This document shows, one piece after another, positions 53,826 to 62,514 of a stretch of DNA of 64,000 bases. This DNA comes from Streptomyces lydicus (lineage in GTDB: Bacteria > Actinomycetota > Actinomycetes > Streptomycetales > Streptomycetaceae). The stretch spans positions 8,122,001-8,186,000 of the forward strand of contig NZ_CP017157.1 of the NCBI RefSeq assembly GCF_001729485.1, in the 5' to 3' direction. The number at the start of each line of letters is the position of its first letter. The first letter of the stretch is position 1. The position numbers and the translations under genes were made by a program. The notes below the pieces were generated by a model, which was not told the origin of the DNA, searched no databases, and worked only from the letters and a program-made list of their open reading frames with translations.

Positions 53826-56507
53826 CTAGCCGGTGGGCCCTCCGAAGATGCCGCCGCCACCGTTCGCGTCCGTCGGGTTGGGCGTCGGACTCGTGCCGCC
53901 GGGGCCGCCGCCCGGTCCGCCACCCGGTCCGCCGTTCCCTCCTCCGTTGCCGTTGCCTCCGGTGTTGCCCGTCCCACCGGTGTTCCGGCAGTTGACGTCC
54001 CACGGGGAACAGGTGTCGGTCGGGTTCGGGCTCGGAGAGTTCGTCGGGGAGGGCGAATCGCTGGGAGAGCTCGACGGCGTCTGCGACGGAGTGTCCGACG
54101 GCGTGGGCGTCGGCGTCGGAGACGGCATTCCGGCCTCGTCCCCCTTCTGCCCGATCGGGATGGCCGCCGGGAACTGCTCCGGGCTCACGCCGTTCATGGC
54201 CTGCAGCATGTACTCGGTCCACACCTCGGTGGGCAGCGCACCACCGTGGATCGAGTCGAAGCCACCGACGCCGTTCATGGAGAGCTGACGCGGGTTCTGC
54301 GCGTCCTCACGGAACATCGTGATGGCCGTCGAGAGCTGCTTGGTGTAGCCGACGAACCAGGCCGACTTGTTCTCGTCGGTGGTGCCGGTCTTGCCCGCCG
54401 CCGGCATACCCAGCCGCCGGGCTTCCTTCGCGGTGCCGTTCTGGATGACGTTCTGCAGCACCTTGGTCACGTTGTTGGCGATGTTGGAGTCCATCGCCGT
54501 CTCCTGCTTCGGCCTGTCGAAGCCCGGCAGGTCCACGCCCTCGGACGTCACCTTGGTCACCGAGTACGGCTCCACCTTCGTCCCCGAGTCGGCGAACGTC
54601 GCGTAGGCGTCGGCCATACGGATCGCGCTCGGGGTGGAGGTGCCCAGTGCGAAGGACGGGTTGAGGTTCTTGTCGAAGCTGGCCTCCGAGATACCGGCGG
54701 CCTGCGCCATGTCCCGGACCTTGTCCATGCCCACGTCCATGCCCAGCTGGACGAACGGCGTGTTCACGGACTGCTCCATCGCCTTGACCAGGCTGATGTA
54801 GCCCCAGCGGTGGTTGCTCTCGTTCTCCTGGTAGAAGGGCGAGTTGTCCCGCTTCAGTACGTAGTTCCCCGCGGCGTCCTTCACCTTGAGGTGGTCGTTG
54901 CCGTTGTAGCGGCTGTCCGGAGACAGGCCCTGGGGACGTGTCTGGGGCGTGCCGTACTTCATCGCCGCGGCGAGCACGAACGGCTTCCAGGTCGAGCCGA
55001 CCGGCACACCGAAGGTGTCGGCGTTGTTGCTGAAGTGACCCTTGTCGTAGCCCTCACCGCCGTACAACGCGACGATCTTGCCGTCGCCCGGCACCACGGA
55101 AGCACCACCGAACTGGACGTATTTGTCCTTCGCGCGCTTCTTGGGATCGATGTACCGCTTGTCGACCTTCTTGACCGCCTCGGTGAGCTGCTTGGTCTTC
55201 TTCTCGTCGAAGGTCGTCCGGATCGTGTAGCCGCCCTTGTCGAACCGGGGCTCCGTGATGTGCGCGTGCTTCAGCACGTACTTCTTCGCGACATCCATCA
55301 AGTAGCCGATCTGGCCGCTCTTGTTGGCCACCGGCTTGGGCGGCTTGGGCATCGGGAACTTGGTGTACTTGGCCCGCTGCGCCTTCGGCATGAGGTTGTT
55401 GGCGACCTCACGGTCCAGGATCCAGGACCACCGCGCCTTGGCCCGCTGGGTGTTCTCCGCCTTCGTGGCCCCGGGACCGGTGCCGCCCGCGGGGTCGTAG
55501 AGGTTCGCGCCCTTCAGCACGGTCGCGAGGAAGGCGCCCTCGTCCGGCGTCAGCTTCTTCGCGTCCTTGCCGTAGTACGCCTGCGCCGCCGCCTGGATGC
55601 CGTAGGCACCACGACCGTAGTAGCTGGTGTTGAGGTACCCCTGGAGGATCTCGTTCTTGGTCTTGGACCAGCCGACCTTGATCGCGATGAACAGCTCCTT
55701 GAACTTGCGGTCAAGGGTCTGCTCCTGGCTCAGCATCGCGTTCTTCACGTACTGCTGCGTGATGGTCGAGCCACCCTGGGTCTCGCCGCCCCGGGCCATG
55801 TTCAGCACGGCGCGGGCGATACCCATCGGGTCCACACCCGAGTCCGTGCGGAAGGAAGCGTTCTCCGCGGAGATCGCTGCATTCTGCATGGACTTCGGGA
55901 TTTCGTTTATGTTGACGTTCTGCCGGTTCGTCTCACCGTCACGAGCCATGATCTTGCCGTTGGCCCAGAGGTAGACGTTGTTCTGCGACTTGGCGGCGTC
56001 GCTCTCGTTGGGCACGTTCACGAGCGCCAGCGCCACACCGGAGACACCCACGATCAGACCGGCGAACCCGATGCACAGGCTGGCGACCTGCTTCCAGGAC
56101 GGTACGAAACGCCGCCAGCCGACACGGTTGGCCCGCGGGTAATCGATCAGACGACGCTTGGCGGGCTTGCCGCTGCCCCGTCCGCGCCCGCGGCCGCCCT
56201 CGGGGCCACCGCCTCCACCGCCGCCGCGGCCGCCGCCACCGCGGCCGCCGGCGCCGCCCCCGGCACCCATCGCCGCAGCGTCGGACGTCCGGCGACGGCC
56301 GCCACGCTGCGCGGCTCTACGGGCTTCCGCGCGCCCGCCCGGCCGGAAATCCTGCCCGGACGGATCGGAATCGGGATAAGGGGTGTGATCGGCGGCGGAG
56401 CCACGCGAAGGCGCAGCACGACGCCCCGATGGCTGCTGTGCGGCGCGTCGGGCCGCGGCACGTCCGCCACTCTGCGGTTGCGGCGGTTTGCGACGGTGCT
56501 CGCTCAT
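53826..56507 (-). CDS. Bifunctional class A penicillin-binding protein
   Basis: An 893-residue transglycosylase/transpeptidase of peptidoglycan. N-terminal ~140 residues are Arg/Gly-rich (RRTSDAAAMGAGGGAGGRGG), then a single membrane anchor (near 146). The GT51 domain has ENASFRTDSGVDPMGIARAVLN and QGGSTITQQYVKN. The transpeptidase has GSTWKPF (SxxK, near 502), SVN (near 582) and KTGTTDENKSAW (near 705). The tail from ~760 is Pro/Ser/Thr then Gly/Asn-rich with two cysteines. The adjoining femX and racemase-like genes fit one envelope cluster. Confidence 0.95.
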   Translation of the reverse strand: MSEHRRKPPQPQSGGRAAARRAAQQPSGRRAAPSRGSAADHTPYPDSDPSGQDFRPGGRAEARRAAQRGGRRRTSDAAAMGAGGGAGGRGGGGRGGGGGGGPEGGRGRGRGSGKPAKRRLIDYPRANRVGWRRFVPSWKQVASLCIGFAGLIVGVSGVALALVNVPNESDAAKSQNNVYLWANGKIMARDGETNRQNVNINEIPKSMQNAAISAENASFRTDSGVDPMGIARAVLNMARGGETQGGSTITQQYVKNAMLSQEQTLDRKFKELFIAIKVGWSKTKNEILQGYLNTSYYGRGAYGIQAAAQAYYGKDAKKLTPDEGAFLATVLKGANLYDPAGGTGPGATKAENTQRAKARWSWILDREVANNLMPKAQRAKYTKFPMPKPPKPVANKSGQIGYLMDVAKKYVLKHAHITEPRFDKGGYTIRTTFDEKKTKQLTEAVKKVDKRYIDPKKRAKDKYVQFGGASVVPGDGKIVALYGGEGYDKGHFSNNADTFGVPVGSTWKPFVLAAAMKYGTPQTRPQGLSPDSRYNGNDHLKVKDAAGNYVLKRDNSPFYQENESNHRWGYISLVKAMEQSVNTPFVQLGMDVGMDKVRDMAQAAGISEASFDKNLNPSFALGTSTPSAIRMADAYATFADSGTKVEPYSVTKVTSEGVDLPGFDRPKQETAMDSNIANNVTKVLQNVIQNGTAKEARRLGMPAAGKTGTTDENKSAWFVGYTKQLSTAITMFREDAQNPRQLSMNGVGGFDSIHGGALPTEVWTEYMLQAMNGVSPEQFPAAIPIGQKGDEAGMPSPTPTPTPSDTPSQTPSSSPSDSPSPTNSPSPNPTDTCSPWDVNCRNTGGTGNTGGNGNGGGNGGPGGGPGGGPGGTSPTPNPTDANGGGGIFGGPTG

Positions 56508-56868
56508 GGAACGGATACTCCTCGGGCAGGCGCGCTATCTCGTCGCCTGAAGGCGGCAGTTGTCTTCAGGTCCCCCCGATGCACGGACCACGCCAGAGCC
56601 GTGGGCCGCAATACACCGAGGACGGGGACGCCAGATATCGGCCCACGGTTCCCGGCAGTCTGCATGCCGCACAGACTACGCACGGCCAAAACCTGCCCAG
56701 CGTTGAAATTCACTCCAAATCAGTCAGCTCGGCTCGTATGAATTGGTGATGTGACGCCGTTCACCGTCACCCCGCTTGTTCCGCCCAGGTGGCCGTTCTA
56801 TCGTCTGGATGTATCGAATCGATACATCAGCACGGCATAAAGAACGCACCGGTCCAGGGAGGCGAAGG
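56508..56868. promoter_or_regulatory. PBP-PadR divergent promoter region
   Basis: 361 bp without a gene. It holds the promoters of the PBP (left) and PadR (right) genes, the latter marked by a strong palindrome at 56808-56828. Small plus-strand open frames run across it but look non-coding. Confidence 0.6.
56808..56828. promoter_or_regulatory. PadR-type operator palindrome
   Basis: A 21-bp inverted repeat: GATGTATCGA, one central A, then TCGATACATC. The ATGT...ACAT ends are typical of PadR-family sites. It lies 41 bp before the PadR start and probably carries the autoregulatory site. Confidence 0.8.
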
Positions 56869-57549
56869 ATGAGCAGACGCTCCGGCATCCTCGAATTCGC
56901 CGTTCTGGGTCTGCTCCGCGAGTCCCCGATGCACGGCTACGAGCTGCGAAAACGGCTCAACACTTCGCTCGGGGTCTTCCGTGCGTTCAGCTACGGCACC
57001 CTCTATCCGTGCCTCAAGGCGCTGGTCGCGAACGGCTGGCTCGTCGAGGAGACGGACAGCGCCCCGGACGGTGCTTCCGCCGCGGCTCTGACGGGGCGCC
57101 GAGCCAAGATCGTCTACCGATTGACCGCAGCGGGCAAAGAGCACTTCGAGGAACTGCTCGCCCACTCCGGTCCGGATGCGTGGGAGGACGAGCACTTCGG
57201 CGTCCGCTTCGCGTTCTTCGGCCAGACGTCGCGGGACGTACGGATGCGCGTGCTGGAGGGCCGCCGCAGCCGGCTGGAGGAGCGCCTGGAGAAGATGCGT
57301 ACCTCGTTGGCCAGGTCCCGCGAGCGGCTGGACGACTACACCCTCGAACTGCAACGCCACGGCATGGAGTCCGTGGAGCGTGAAGTCCGTTGGTTGAACG
57401 AGCTCATCGAGAGCGAACGCGCCGGGCGCGATCAGCGCGCGCCGGGTCCCGCAGCGCAGCACAAGAAGAACCAGTCAGGAGATACGGGCGGCCTGCCCCG
57501 GCACCGGGGTGGTTCCCGGCCGGATCCGTCCGATGACACCACCACATGA
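56869..57549 (+). CDS. PadR-family transcriptional regulator
   Basis: A 226-residue PadR regulator. The winged helix covers residues 5-90 ([24 protein letters not shown], then [22 protein letters not shown]) and a helical C-terminal part ([32 protein letters not shown]) follows, as in PadR-s2 regulators. It likely represses itself through the upstream palindrome and perhaps the downstream ino1 gene, 46 bp after its stop. The ATG at 56869 is supported by family similarity; the tail from ~200 is hydrophilic. Confidence 0.9.
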   Translation: MSRRSGILEFAVLGLLRESPMHGYELRKRLNTSLGVFRAFSYGTLYPCLKALVANGWLVEETDSAPDGASAAALTGRRAKIVYRLTAAGKEHFEELLAHSGPDAWEDEHFGVRFAFFGQTSRDVRMRVLEGRRSRLEERLEKMRTSLARSRERLDDYTLELQRHGMESVEREVRWLNELIESERAGRDQRAPGPAAQHKKNQSGDTGGLPRHRGGSRPDPSDDTTT

Positions 57550-57595
57550 GGTTCTGCCGCGCAGAGCCTCATCGAGAACACAGGGAGCAACCGGA

Positions 57596-58678
57596 ATGGG
57601 TTCGGTTCGCGTAGCCATCGTCGGCGTGGGAAACTGCGCCGCCTCGCTGGTCCAGGGCGTCGAGTACTACAAGGACGCCGACCCGAAGAGCCGTGTGCCC
57701 GGCCTCATGCACGTGCAGTTCGGCGACTACCACGTGCGTGACGTCGAGTTCGTCGCCGCCTTCGACGTCGACGCCAAGAAGGTCGGCCTCGACCTGTCGG
57801 ACGCCATCGGCGCCAGCGAGAACAACACCGTCAAGATCTGCGACGTGCCGCACGCCGGCGTCCAGGTCCAGCGCGGCCACACCCTCGACGGGCTGGGCAA
57901 GTACTACCGCCAGACCATCGAGGAGTCCACCGAGGCCCCGGTCGACATCGTCCAGGCCCTGAAGGACAGCAAGGCCGACGTCCTGGTCTGCTACCTCCCT
58001 GTGGGCTCCGAGGACGCCGCGAAGTACTACGCGCAGTGCGCCATCGACGCCAAGGTCGCGTTCGTCAACGCCCTCCCGGTCTTCATCGCCGGCACCAAGG
58101 AGTGGGCGGACAAGTTCACCGAGGCCGGTGTCCCGATCGTCGGTGACGACATCAAGTCGCAGGTGGGCGCCACGATCACGCACCGCGTGATGGCCAAGCT
58201 CTTCGAGGACCGGGGCGTCATCCTGGACCGCACGATGCAGCTGAACGTCGGCGGCAACATGGACTTCAAGAACATGCTCGAGCGTGAGCGCCTGGAGTCC
58301 AAGAAGATCTCCAAGACGCAGGCCGTCACCTCCCAGATCCGCGACCGCGAGCTGGGCGAGGACAACGTCCACATCGGTCCCTCGGACTTCGTGGCCTGGC
58401 TGGACGACCGCAAGTGGGCGTACGTCCGCCTCGAGGGCCGCGCCTTCGGCGACGTCCCGCTGAACCTCGAGTACAAGCTCGAGGTCTGGGACTCCCCGAA
58501 CTCCGCGGGCGTCATCATCGACGCGCTGCGCGCCGCGAAGATCGCCAAGGACCGGGGCATCGGTGGCCCGATCCTCTCCGCCTCCTCGTACTTCATGAAG
58601 TCGCCGCCGGTGCAGTACTTCGACGACGAGGCCCGGGAGAACGTCGAGAAGTTCATCAACGGCGAGGTCGAGCGCTGA
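57596..58678 (+). CDS. ino1: Inositol-3-phosphate synthase
   Basis: A 360-residue enzyme converting glucose-6-phosphate to myo-inositol-3-phosphate with NAD. The Rossmann start is [27 protein letters not shown] and the catalytic domain holds [18 protein letters not shown] and [25 protein letters not shown]. It is of the actinobacterial short type. It supplies inositol for phosphatidylinositol and mycothiol. The ATG at 57596 is preceded by GGGAG. It follows padR; a perfect hairpin lies just after its stop. Confidence 0.96.
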   Translation: MGSVRVAIVGVGNCAASLVQGVEYYKDADPKSRVPGLMHVQFGDYHVRDVEFVAAFDVDAKKVGLDLSDAIGASENNTVKICDVPHAGVQVQRGHTLDGLGKYYRQTIEESTEAPVDIVQALKDSKADVLVCYLPVGSEDAAKYYAQCAIDAKVAFVNALPVFIAGTKEWADKFTEAGVPIVGDDIKSQVGATITHRVMAKLFEDRGVILDRTMQLNVGGNMDFKNMLERERLESKKISKTQAVTSQIRDRELGEDNVHIGPSDFVAWLDDRKWAYVRLEGRAFGDVPLNLEYKLEVWDSPNSAGVIIDALRAAKIAKDRGIGGPILSASSYFMKSPPVQYFDDEARENVEKFINGEVER

Positions 58679-58700
58679 GGCGCCCGTCCCCACCTCCCTT

Positions 58701-58735
58701 CGCAGGCCCCCGGGTATTCCACCCGGGGGCCTGCG
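58701..58735 (+). terminator. Terminator of ino1
   Basis: A perfect 15-bp stem (58701-58715 with 58721-58735) and 5-base loop ATTCC, 22 bp after the ino1 stop. Confidence 0.85.
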
Positions 58736-58756
58736 GGCTGTGTGAGGCTGTTCCTC

Positions 58757-60016
58757 ATGCATGCTGTGCGCGATCTCCGCGTATTACTCCGGCTACGCGA
58801 CTTCCGGTCGCTGCTTGCGGCACGGCTTCTGTCCCAGGCGGCTGACGGCGTCTTCCAGGTCGCGCTCGCCGCCTTCGTCGTCTTCTCGCCCGAGAAGCAG
58901 ACCTCGCCCGCGGCCATCGCCTCGGCCATGGCGATCCTGCTGCTGCCGTACTCGCTCCTCGGTCCGTTCACCGGCGTGCTGCTCGACCGCTGGCGGCGTC
59001 GGCAGGTCCTGCTGTACGGCAACCTGCTGCGGGCGTTGCTGGCTCTGGCGACCGCGACGCTGATCGTCGGGAAGGTGGCCGACTGGCTCTTCTATGCCTC
59101 GGCCCTCGCGGTGACCGCGGTGAACCGCTTCGTACTGGCCGGGCTCTCCGCGGCCCTCCCACGAGTCGTCGACGGCGGACCGCGGCTGGTCATGGCCAAC
59201 TCCCTCGCCCCGACGGCCGGCACGCTCGCCGCCACGGCCGGCGGCGGGCTCGCCTTCGCCGTCCGGCTGGCCGGCCCGCATGTGGACACGTTCGTCGTGC
59301 TGCTCGCCGCGGCCCTCTACTTCTGCTCGGCGCTCACCGCGCTGCGGATGGCGCCCCAGCTGCTCGGGCCGGACCCGACAAGTCTCCAACCGCGGCTGGG
59401 CGAAGCCCTGTTGAGCACTGTGCGAGGTCTCGTCGAGGGGCTGCGCCACCTTGCCGAACGGCGCACTCCGGCCCGTGCGCTGACCGCGATGACGCTGATC
59501 CGGTTCTGCTACGGCGCGCTGACGGTCTCGGTGCTGATGCTCTGCCGGTACTCCTGGGCGGACACCGAGGCCGAGGGTCTGGCCCTGCTCGGGATCACCG
59601 TCCTGGTGTCCGGCGCGGGCTTCTTCATGGCGGCCGTGGTCACGCCGTGGGCGGTCGCGCGGTTCACCGCCTTCGGCTGGATCGCGTGCTGTGCGGCCCT
59701 GGGCGCGGTACTGGTCCCGGCCCTCGGCCTCTTCTTCGAGCCGGGACCGATGCTGGCAGCGGCCTTCGTCCTCGGTCTCGGCACCCAGGGAACCAAGATC
59801 TCCACGGACACGGTCGTCCAGTCGTCGGTCGACGACGCCTTCCGCGGCCGCATCTTCGCCCTCTACGACGTGCTGTTCAACGTGGCCTTCGTGGGCGCCG
59901 CCGCGGTCGCCGCCCTCATGCTGCCACCCGACGGCCGGTCAACCGCTCTGCTCCTCACGGTCACCGTGCTCTACGCGGCGGTCGCTGCCGCATTGGTCCG
60001 GTTCAGGCGGGGTTAG
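58757..60016 (+). CDS. MFS transporter
   Basis: A 419-residue, 12-helix MFS protein similar to the actinobacterial MFS-1 group at this place beside ino1. The N-terminus is LRDFRSLLAARLLSQAADGVFQVALAAFVVF and the loop-2 motif is GPFTGVLLDRWRRRQVLLYG (G-x-L-x-D-R-x-x-R-R). No substrate can be assigned. The ATG at 58757 is chosen; a GTG five codons earlier (58742) and an out-of-frame ATG nearby make the start uncertain. Confidence 0.87.
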   Translation: MHAVRDLRVLLRLRDFRSLLAARLLSQAADGVFQVALAAFVVFSPEKQTSPAAIASAMAILLLPYSLLGPFTGVLLDRWRRRQVLLYGNLLRALLALATATLIVGKVADWLFYASALAVTAVNRFVLAGLSAALPRVVDGGPRLVMANSLAPTAGTLAATAGGGLAFAVRLAGPHVDTFVVLLAAALYFCSALTALRMAPQLLGPDPTSLQPRLGEALLSTVRGLVEGLRHLAERRTPARALTAMTLIRFCYGALTVSVLMLCRYSWADTEAEGLALLGITVLVSGAGFFMAAVVTPWAVARFTAFGWIACCAALGAVLVPALGLFFEPGPMLAAAFVLGLGTQGTKISTDTVVQSSVDDAFRGRIFALYDVLFNVAFVGAAAVAALMLPPDGRSTALLLTVTVLYAAVAAALVRFRRG

Positions 60017-60126
60017 GTACGGCCGGCTCGCGGCCCGGTTGAACCGGCTCCGCGGCGCGTCACCCGGACCGGATACCTTACGGGCGTCCAACACGAGCCT
60101 GTACACAACAAAATCGGGGGAGTTCC

Positions 60127-60723
60127 ATGAGCATGCCGCCGCCCGGCGCCGGCCCCTACGGTCAGCCACCGTACGGACAGCAGCCCTACGGTCAGGGCCC
60201 GTACCCACCGGGACCGCCCGCGCCCCAGGCCCCTTTCGGCCAGCCTCAGGCCGGCTACGCCTACCCGCAGCAGCCGCAGGCGCCGTACGGACAGCCGCAG
60301 CACGCTCCGTACGGGCAGCCGCAGCAGGGCTACCCCGCGCCGCCGCCGCAGCCGTACATGCAGAGCGGGCCTCCCGGGCCCCCTCCGCAGCCCGCGAAGA
60401 ACCGTTCGCCGAAGTCGATTCTGAAGGCCATCGGAGTCGTCCTGGTCCTGGGCTCCTTCGCGTTCTTCTGGCTCACCAGCCTGAACGACGCCGGTAACGC
60501 CGAGGCCGGCGACTGCGTGAAGAAGTCCAGCAGCGCGCTCGACGACGGTCTCGAAGTGGTCGACTGCGGCGGCGGTGATGCCCAGTACAAGGTGTCCCAG
60601 GTGCACAACGGAACCTCGGACACGTCCGTCTGCTCCGCCGGAGAGGACGCCTACGTCAAGACCGTGCACCGTCGCAGGCGGGCCGACACCGCCATGGTGC
60701 TCTGCCTGACGCCCACGAAGTAA
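60127..60723 (+). CDS. LppU/SCO3897-family membrane protein
   Basis: A 198-residue protein. Residues 1-90 are repeats of the type PYGQPQ/PPYGQQPYGQG, extremely Pro/Gln/Tyr-rich, then one transmembrane helix (AIGVVLVLGSFAFFWLTS). A small extracytoplasmic domain has four cysteines (DCVKKSSS, VVDCGGGDAQYKV, SVCSAGEDAY, MVLCLTP), likely two disulfides. I place it in the LppU/SCO3897 family from this layout. Function is unknown; the position near ino1 and CCA-adding enzyme matches Streptomyces. Start ATG 60127 has GGGGGAG upstream. Confidence 0.85.
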   Translation: MSMPPPGAGPYGQPPYGQQPYGQGPYPPGPPAPQAPFGQPQAGYAYPQQPQAPYGQPQHAPYGQPQQGYPAPPPQPYMQSGPPGPPPQPAKNRSPKSILKAIGVVLVLGSFAFFWLTSLNDAGNAEAGDCVKKSSSALDDGLEVVDCGGGDAQYKVSQVHNGTSDTSVCSAGEDAYVKTVHRRRRADTAMVLCLTPTK

Positions 60724-60746
60724 CGCGGGCCACACGTCCGCCCGAA

Positions 60747-60790
60747 GACGGCCGGGGCGGTGTTTCACGTGAAACACCGCCCCGGCCGTC
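60747..60790. terminator. 44-bp perfect palindrome built on parS; bidirectional terminator
   Basis: Perfect inverted repeat, arms GACGGCCGGGGCGGT plus parS half, between the stop codons of the LppU-type gene (plus) and the CCA-adding enzyme (minus). As RNA it folds into a very stable GC-rich hairpin (22-bp symmetry before loop closure). Confidence 0.8.
60762..60775. other. parS site 10 (exact), inside terminator palindrome
   Basis: Exact GTTTCACGTGAAAC at the centre of a 44-bp perfect palindrome. Confidence 0.95.
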
Positions 60791-60802
60791 CTTCTGTGCC
60801 AT

Positions 60803-60816
60803 GTTTCACGTGAAAC
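60803..60816. other. parS site 11 (exact)
   Basis: Exact GTTTCACGTGAAAC inside a perfect 24-bp palindrome (60798-60821, arms GCCAT), 41 bp centre to centre from site 10. Confidence 0.95.
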
Positions 60817-60837
60817 ATGGCGGCCTCTCGACCGCCC

Positions 60838-60851
60838 GTTTCACGTGAAAC
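60838..60851. other. parS site 12 (exact)
   Basis: Exact GTTTCACGTGAAAC ending one base before the stop of the CCA-adding enzyme gene. Third in a triplet at this place. Confidence 0.95.
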
Positions 60852-60852
60852 A

Positions 60853-62328
60853 TCAGCCCTGCGTGGCCCACCACTCCTTCAGAGCCGCGATCGCCGCTTC
60901 CCGCTCCATGGGGCCGTGCTCCAGCCGGAGCTCCAGCATCTGCTTGTACGCCTTGCCGACCTCAGGCCCCGGACGGAGCCCCAGGATCTCCATGATGTCG
61001 TTGCCGTCCAGGTCCGGACGGATGGCATCCAGCTCTTCCTGGTCCTGCAGCCGTGCGATGCGCTCTTCCAGCCCGTCATAGGCGCGCGACAGGGCAGCGG
61101 CCTTGCGCTTGTTGCGGGTGGTGCAGTCGGAACGGGTCAGCTTGTGCAGCCGCTCCAGCTGCGGGCCGGCGTCACGCACGTAGCGGCGGACCGCGGAGTC
61201 CGTCCACTCGCCGGTTCCATAACCGTGGAAGCGCAGATGCAGCTCCACCAGCAGCGAGACGTCCTTGATCATGTCGTTCGAGTACTTCAGTGCGGCCATG
61301 CGCTTCTTGGTCATCTTTGCCCCGACCACCTCATGGTGGTGGAACGAGACCCGGCCGTCCTTCTCGAAGCGGCGCGTCCTGGGCTTACCGATGTCGTGCA
61401 GCAGGGCCGCGAGGCGCAGCACCAGATCGGGCTCGTCCTCTTCGAGATCGATCGCCTGCTCCAGGACGGTCAGCGAGTGCTCGTAGACGTCCTTGTGCCG
61501 GTGATGCTCGTCACTCTCCAGCCGCAGGGCCGGCAGCTCGGGCAGGACCCGGTCGGCCAGGCCGGAGTCGACCAGCAGCCGCAGCCCCTTGCGCGGGTAG
61601 GGCGCGAGGATCAGCTTGTTCAGCTCGTCCCGTACGCGCTCCGCGGAGACGATCTCGATGCGGTCCGACATCGCCGTCATCGCGGCGACGACCTCGGGGG
61701 CGACCTCGAAGTCCAGCTGAGCGGCGAAACGGGCCGCACGCATCATCCGCAGCGGGTCGTCCGAGAACGACTCCTCCGGCGTCCCCGGCGTCCGCAGCAC
61801 CCGGCCGGCCAGGTCCTCCAGGCCGCCGTGCGGATCGACGAACTCCTTCTCCGGCAGCAGTACCGCCATGGCGTTCACCGTGAAGTCCCGGCGGACCAGG
61901 TCGTCCTCGATGGAGTCGCCGTAGGACACCTCGGGCTTGCGCGAGGTGCGGTCGTACGCCTCGGAACGGTAGGTCGTGACCTCGATGTCGAACGAGTCCT
62001 TCTTGCAACCGACCGTGCCGAAGGCGATGCCGACCTCCCAGACCGCGTCCGCCCACGGCCGGACGATCTTCAGGACGTCCTCGGGGCGAGCGTCCGTGGT
62101 GAAATCCAGGTCATTGCCGAGCCGGCCGAGCAGCGCATCCCGCACCGAGCCGCCGACCAGGGCAAGCGTGAACCCGGCCTCCTGGAATCGGCGGGCCAGA
62201 TCATCCGCGACGGGGGATACCCGCAGCAGTTCGCTCACGGCGCGCCGCTGCACATGGTTCAGCGCGTTCGTCGACTGCGGCGTCCGCTCGGCGTGCGGAG
62301 TGGGGAGGTCATTGTTGGCGTTCGGCAC
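60853..62328 (-). CDS. cca: CCA tRNA nucleotidyltransferase
   Basis: A class II nucleotidyltransferase of 491 residues that adds CCA to tRNA 3' ends. The catalytic signature is LALVGGSVRDALLGRLGNDLDFTTDARPED with the DXD aspartates. RDFTVNAMAVLLP and the domain with DPLRMMRAARFAAQLDF follow, then an HD phosphohydrolase-like part, RLAALLHDIGKPRTRRF and HHHEVVGAKMTKKRM. The GTG at 62328 (PNANNDLPTPHAE) is chosen by similarity of the start; a GTG at 62358 is also in frame. No other tRNA genes are nearby. Confidence 0.9.
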   Translation of the reverse strand: MPNANNDLPTPHAERTPQSTNALNHVQRRAVSELLRVSPVADDLARRFQEAGFTLALVGGSVRDALLGRLGNDLDFTTDARPEDVLKIVRPWADAVWEVGIAFGTVGCKKDSFDIEVTTYRSEAYDRTSRKPEVSYGDSIEDDLVRRDFTVNAMAVLLPEKEFVDPHGGLEDLAGRVLRTPGTPEESFSDDPLRMMRAARFAAQLDFEVAPEVVAAMTAMSDRIEIVSAERVRDELNKLILAPYPRKGLRLLVDSGLADRVLPELPALRLESDEHHRHKDVYEHSLTVLEQAIDLEEDEPDLVLRLAALLHDIGKPRTRRFEKDGRVSFHHHEVVGAKMTKKRMAALKYSNDMIKDVSLLVELHLRFHGYGTGEWTDSAVRRYVRDAGPQLERLHKLTRSDCTTRNKRKAAALSRAYDGLEERIARLQDQEELDAIRPDLDGNDIMEILGLRPGPEVGKAYKQMLELRLEHGPMEREAAIAALKEWWATQG

Positions 62329-62514
62329 AACAGAACAGGGTACGTGGCCGCGCAGCACGAGGCGTCCCGTAATAAAGGGGACAGGACGGTCGCGGGGCCG
62401 TCCGCTCCGCGATCATGTGGAGCAGTCCCCGGCACTCAGGCGCGCCGGGCCTCGTTACCATTCGTGGACGCACATTCCGACGACCACTGACGACGACGAG
62501 GGACGGACGAGCGC

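Noticed and set aside
53808..56741. A 977-codon open frame on the plus strand opposite the penicillin-binding protein
   Set aside because: Antisense shadow; Leu/Arg/Val-rich composition without motifs, while the minus strand encodes a full class A PBP.
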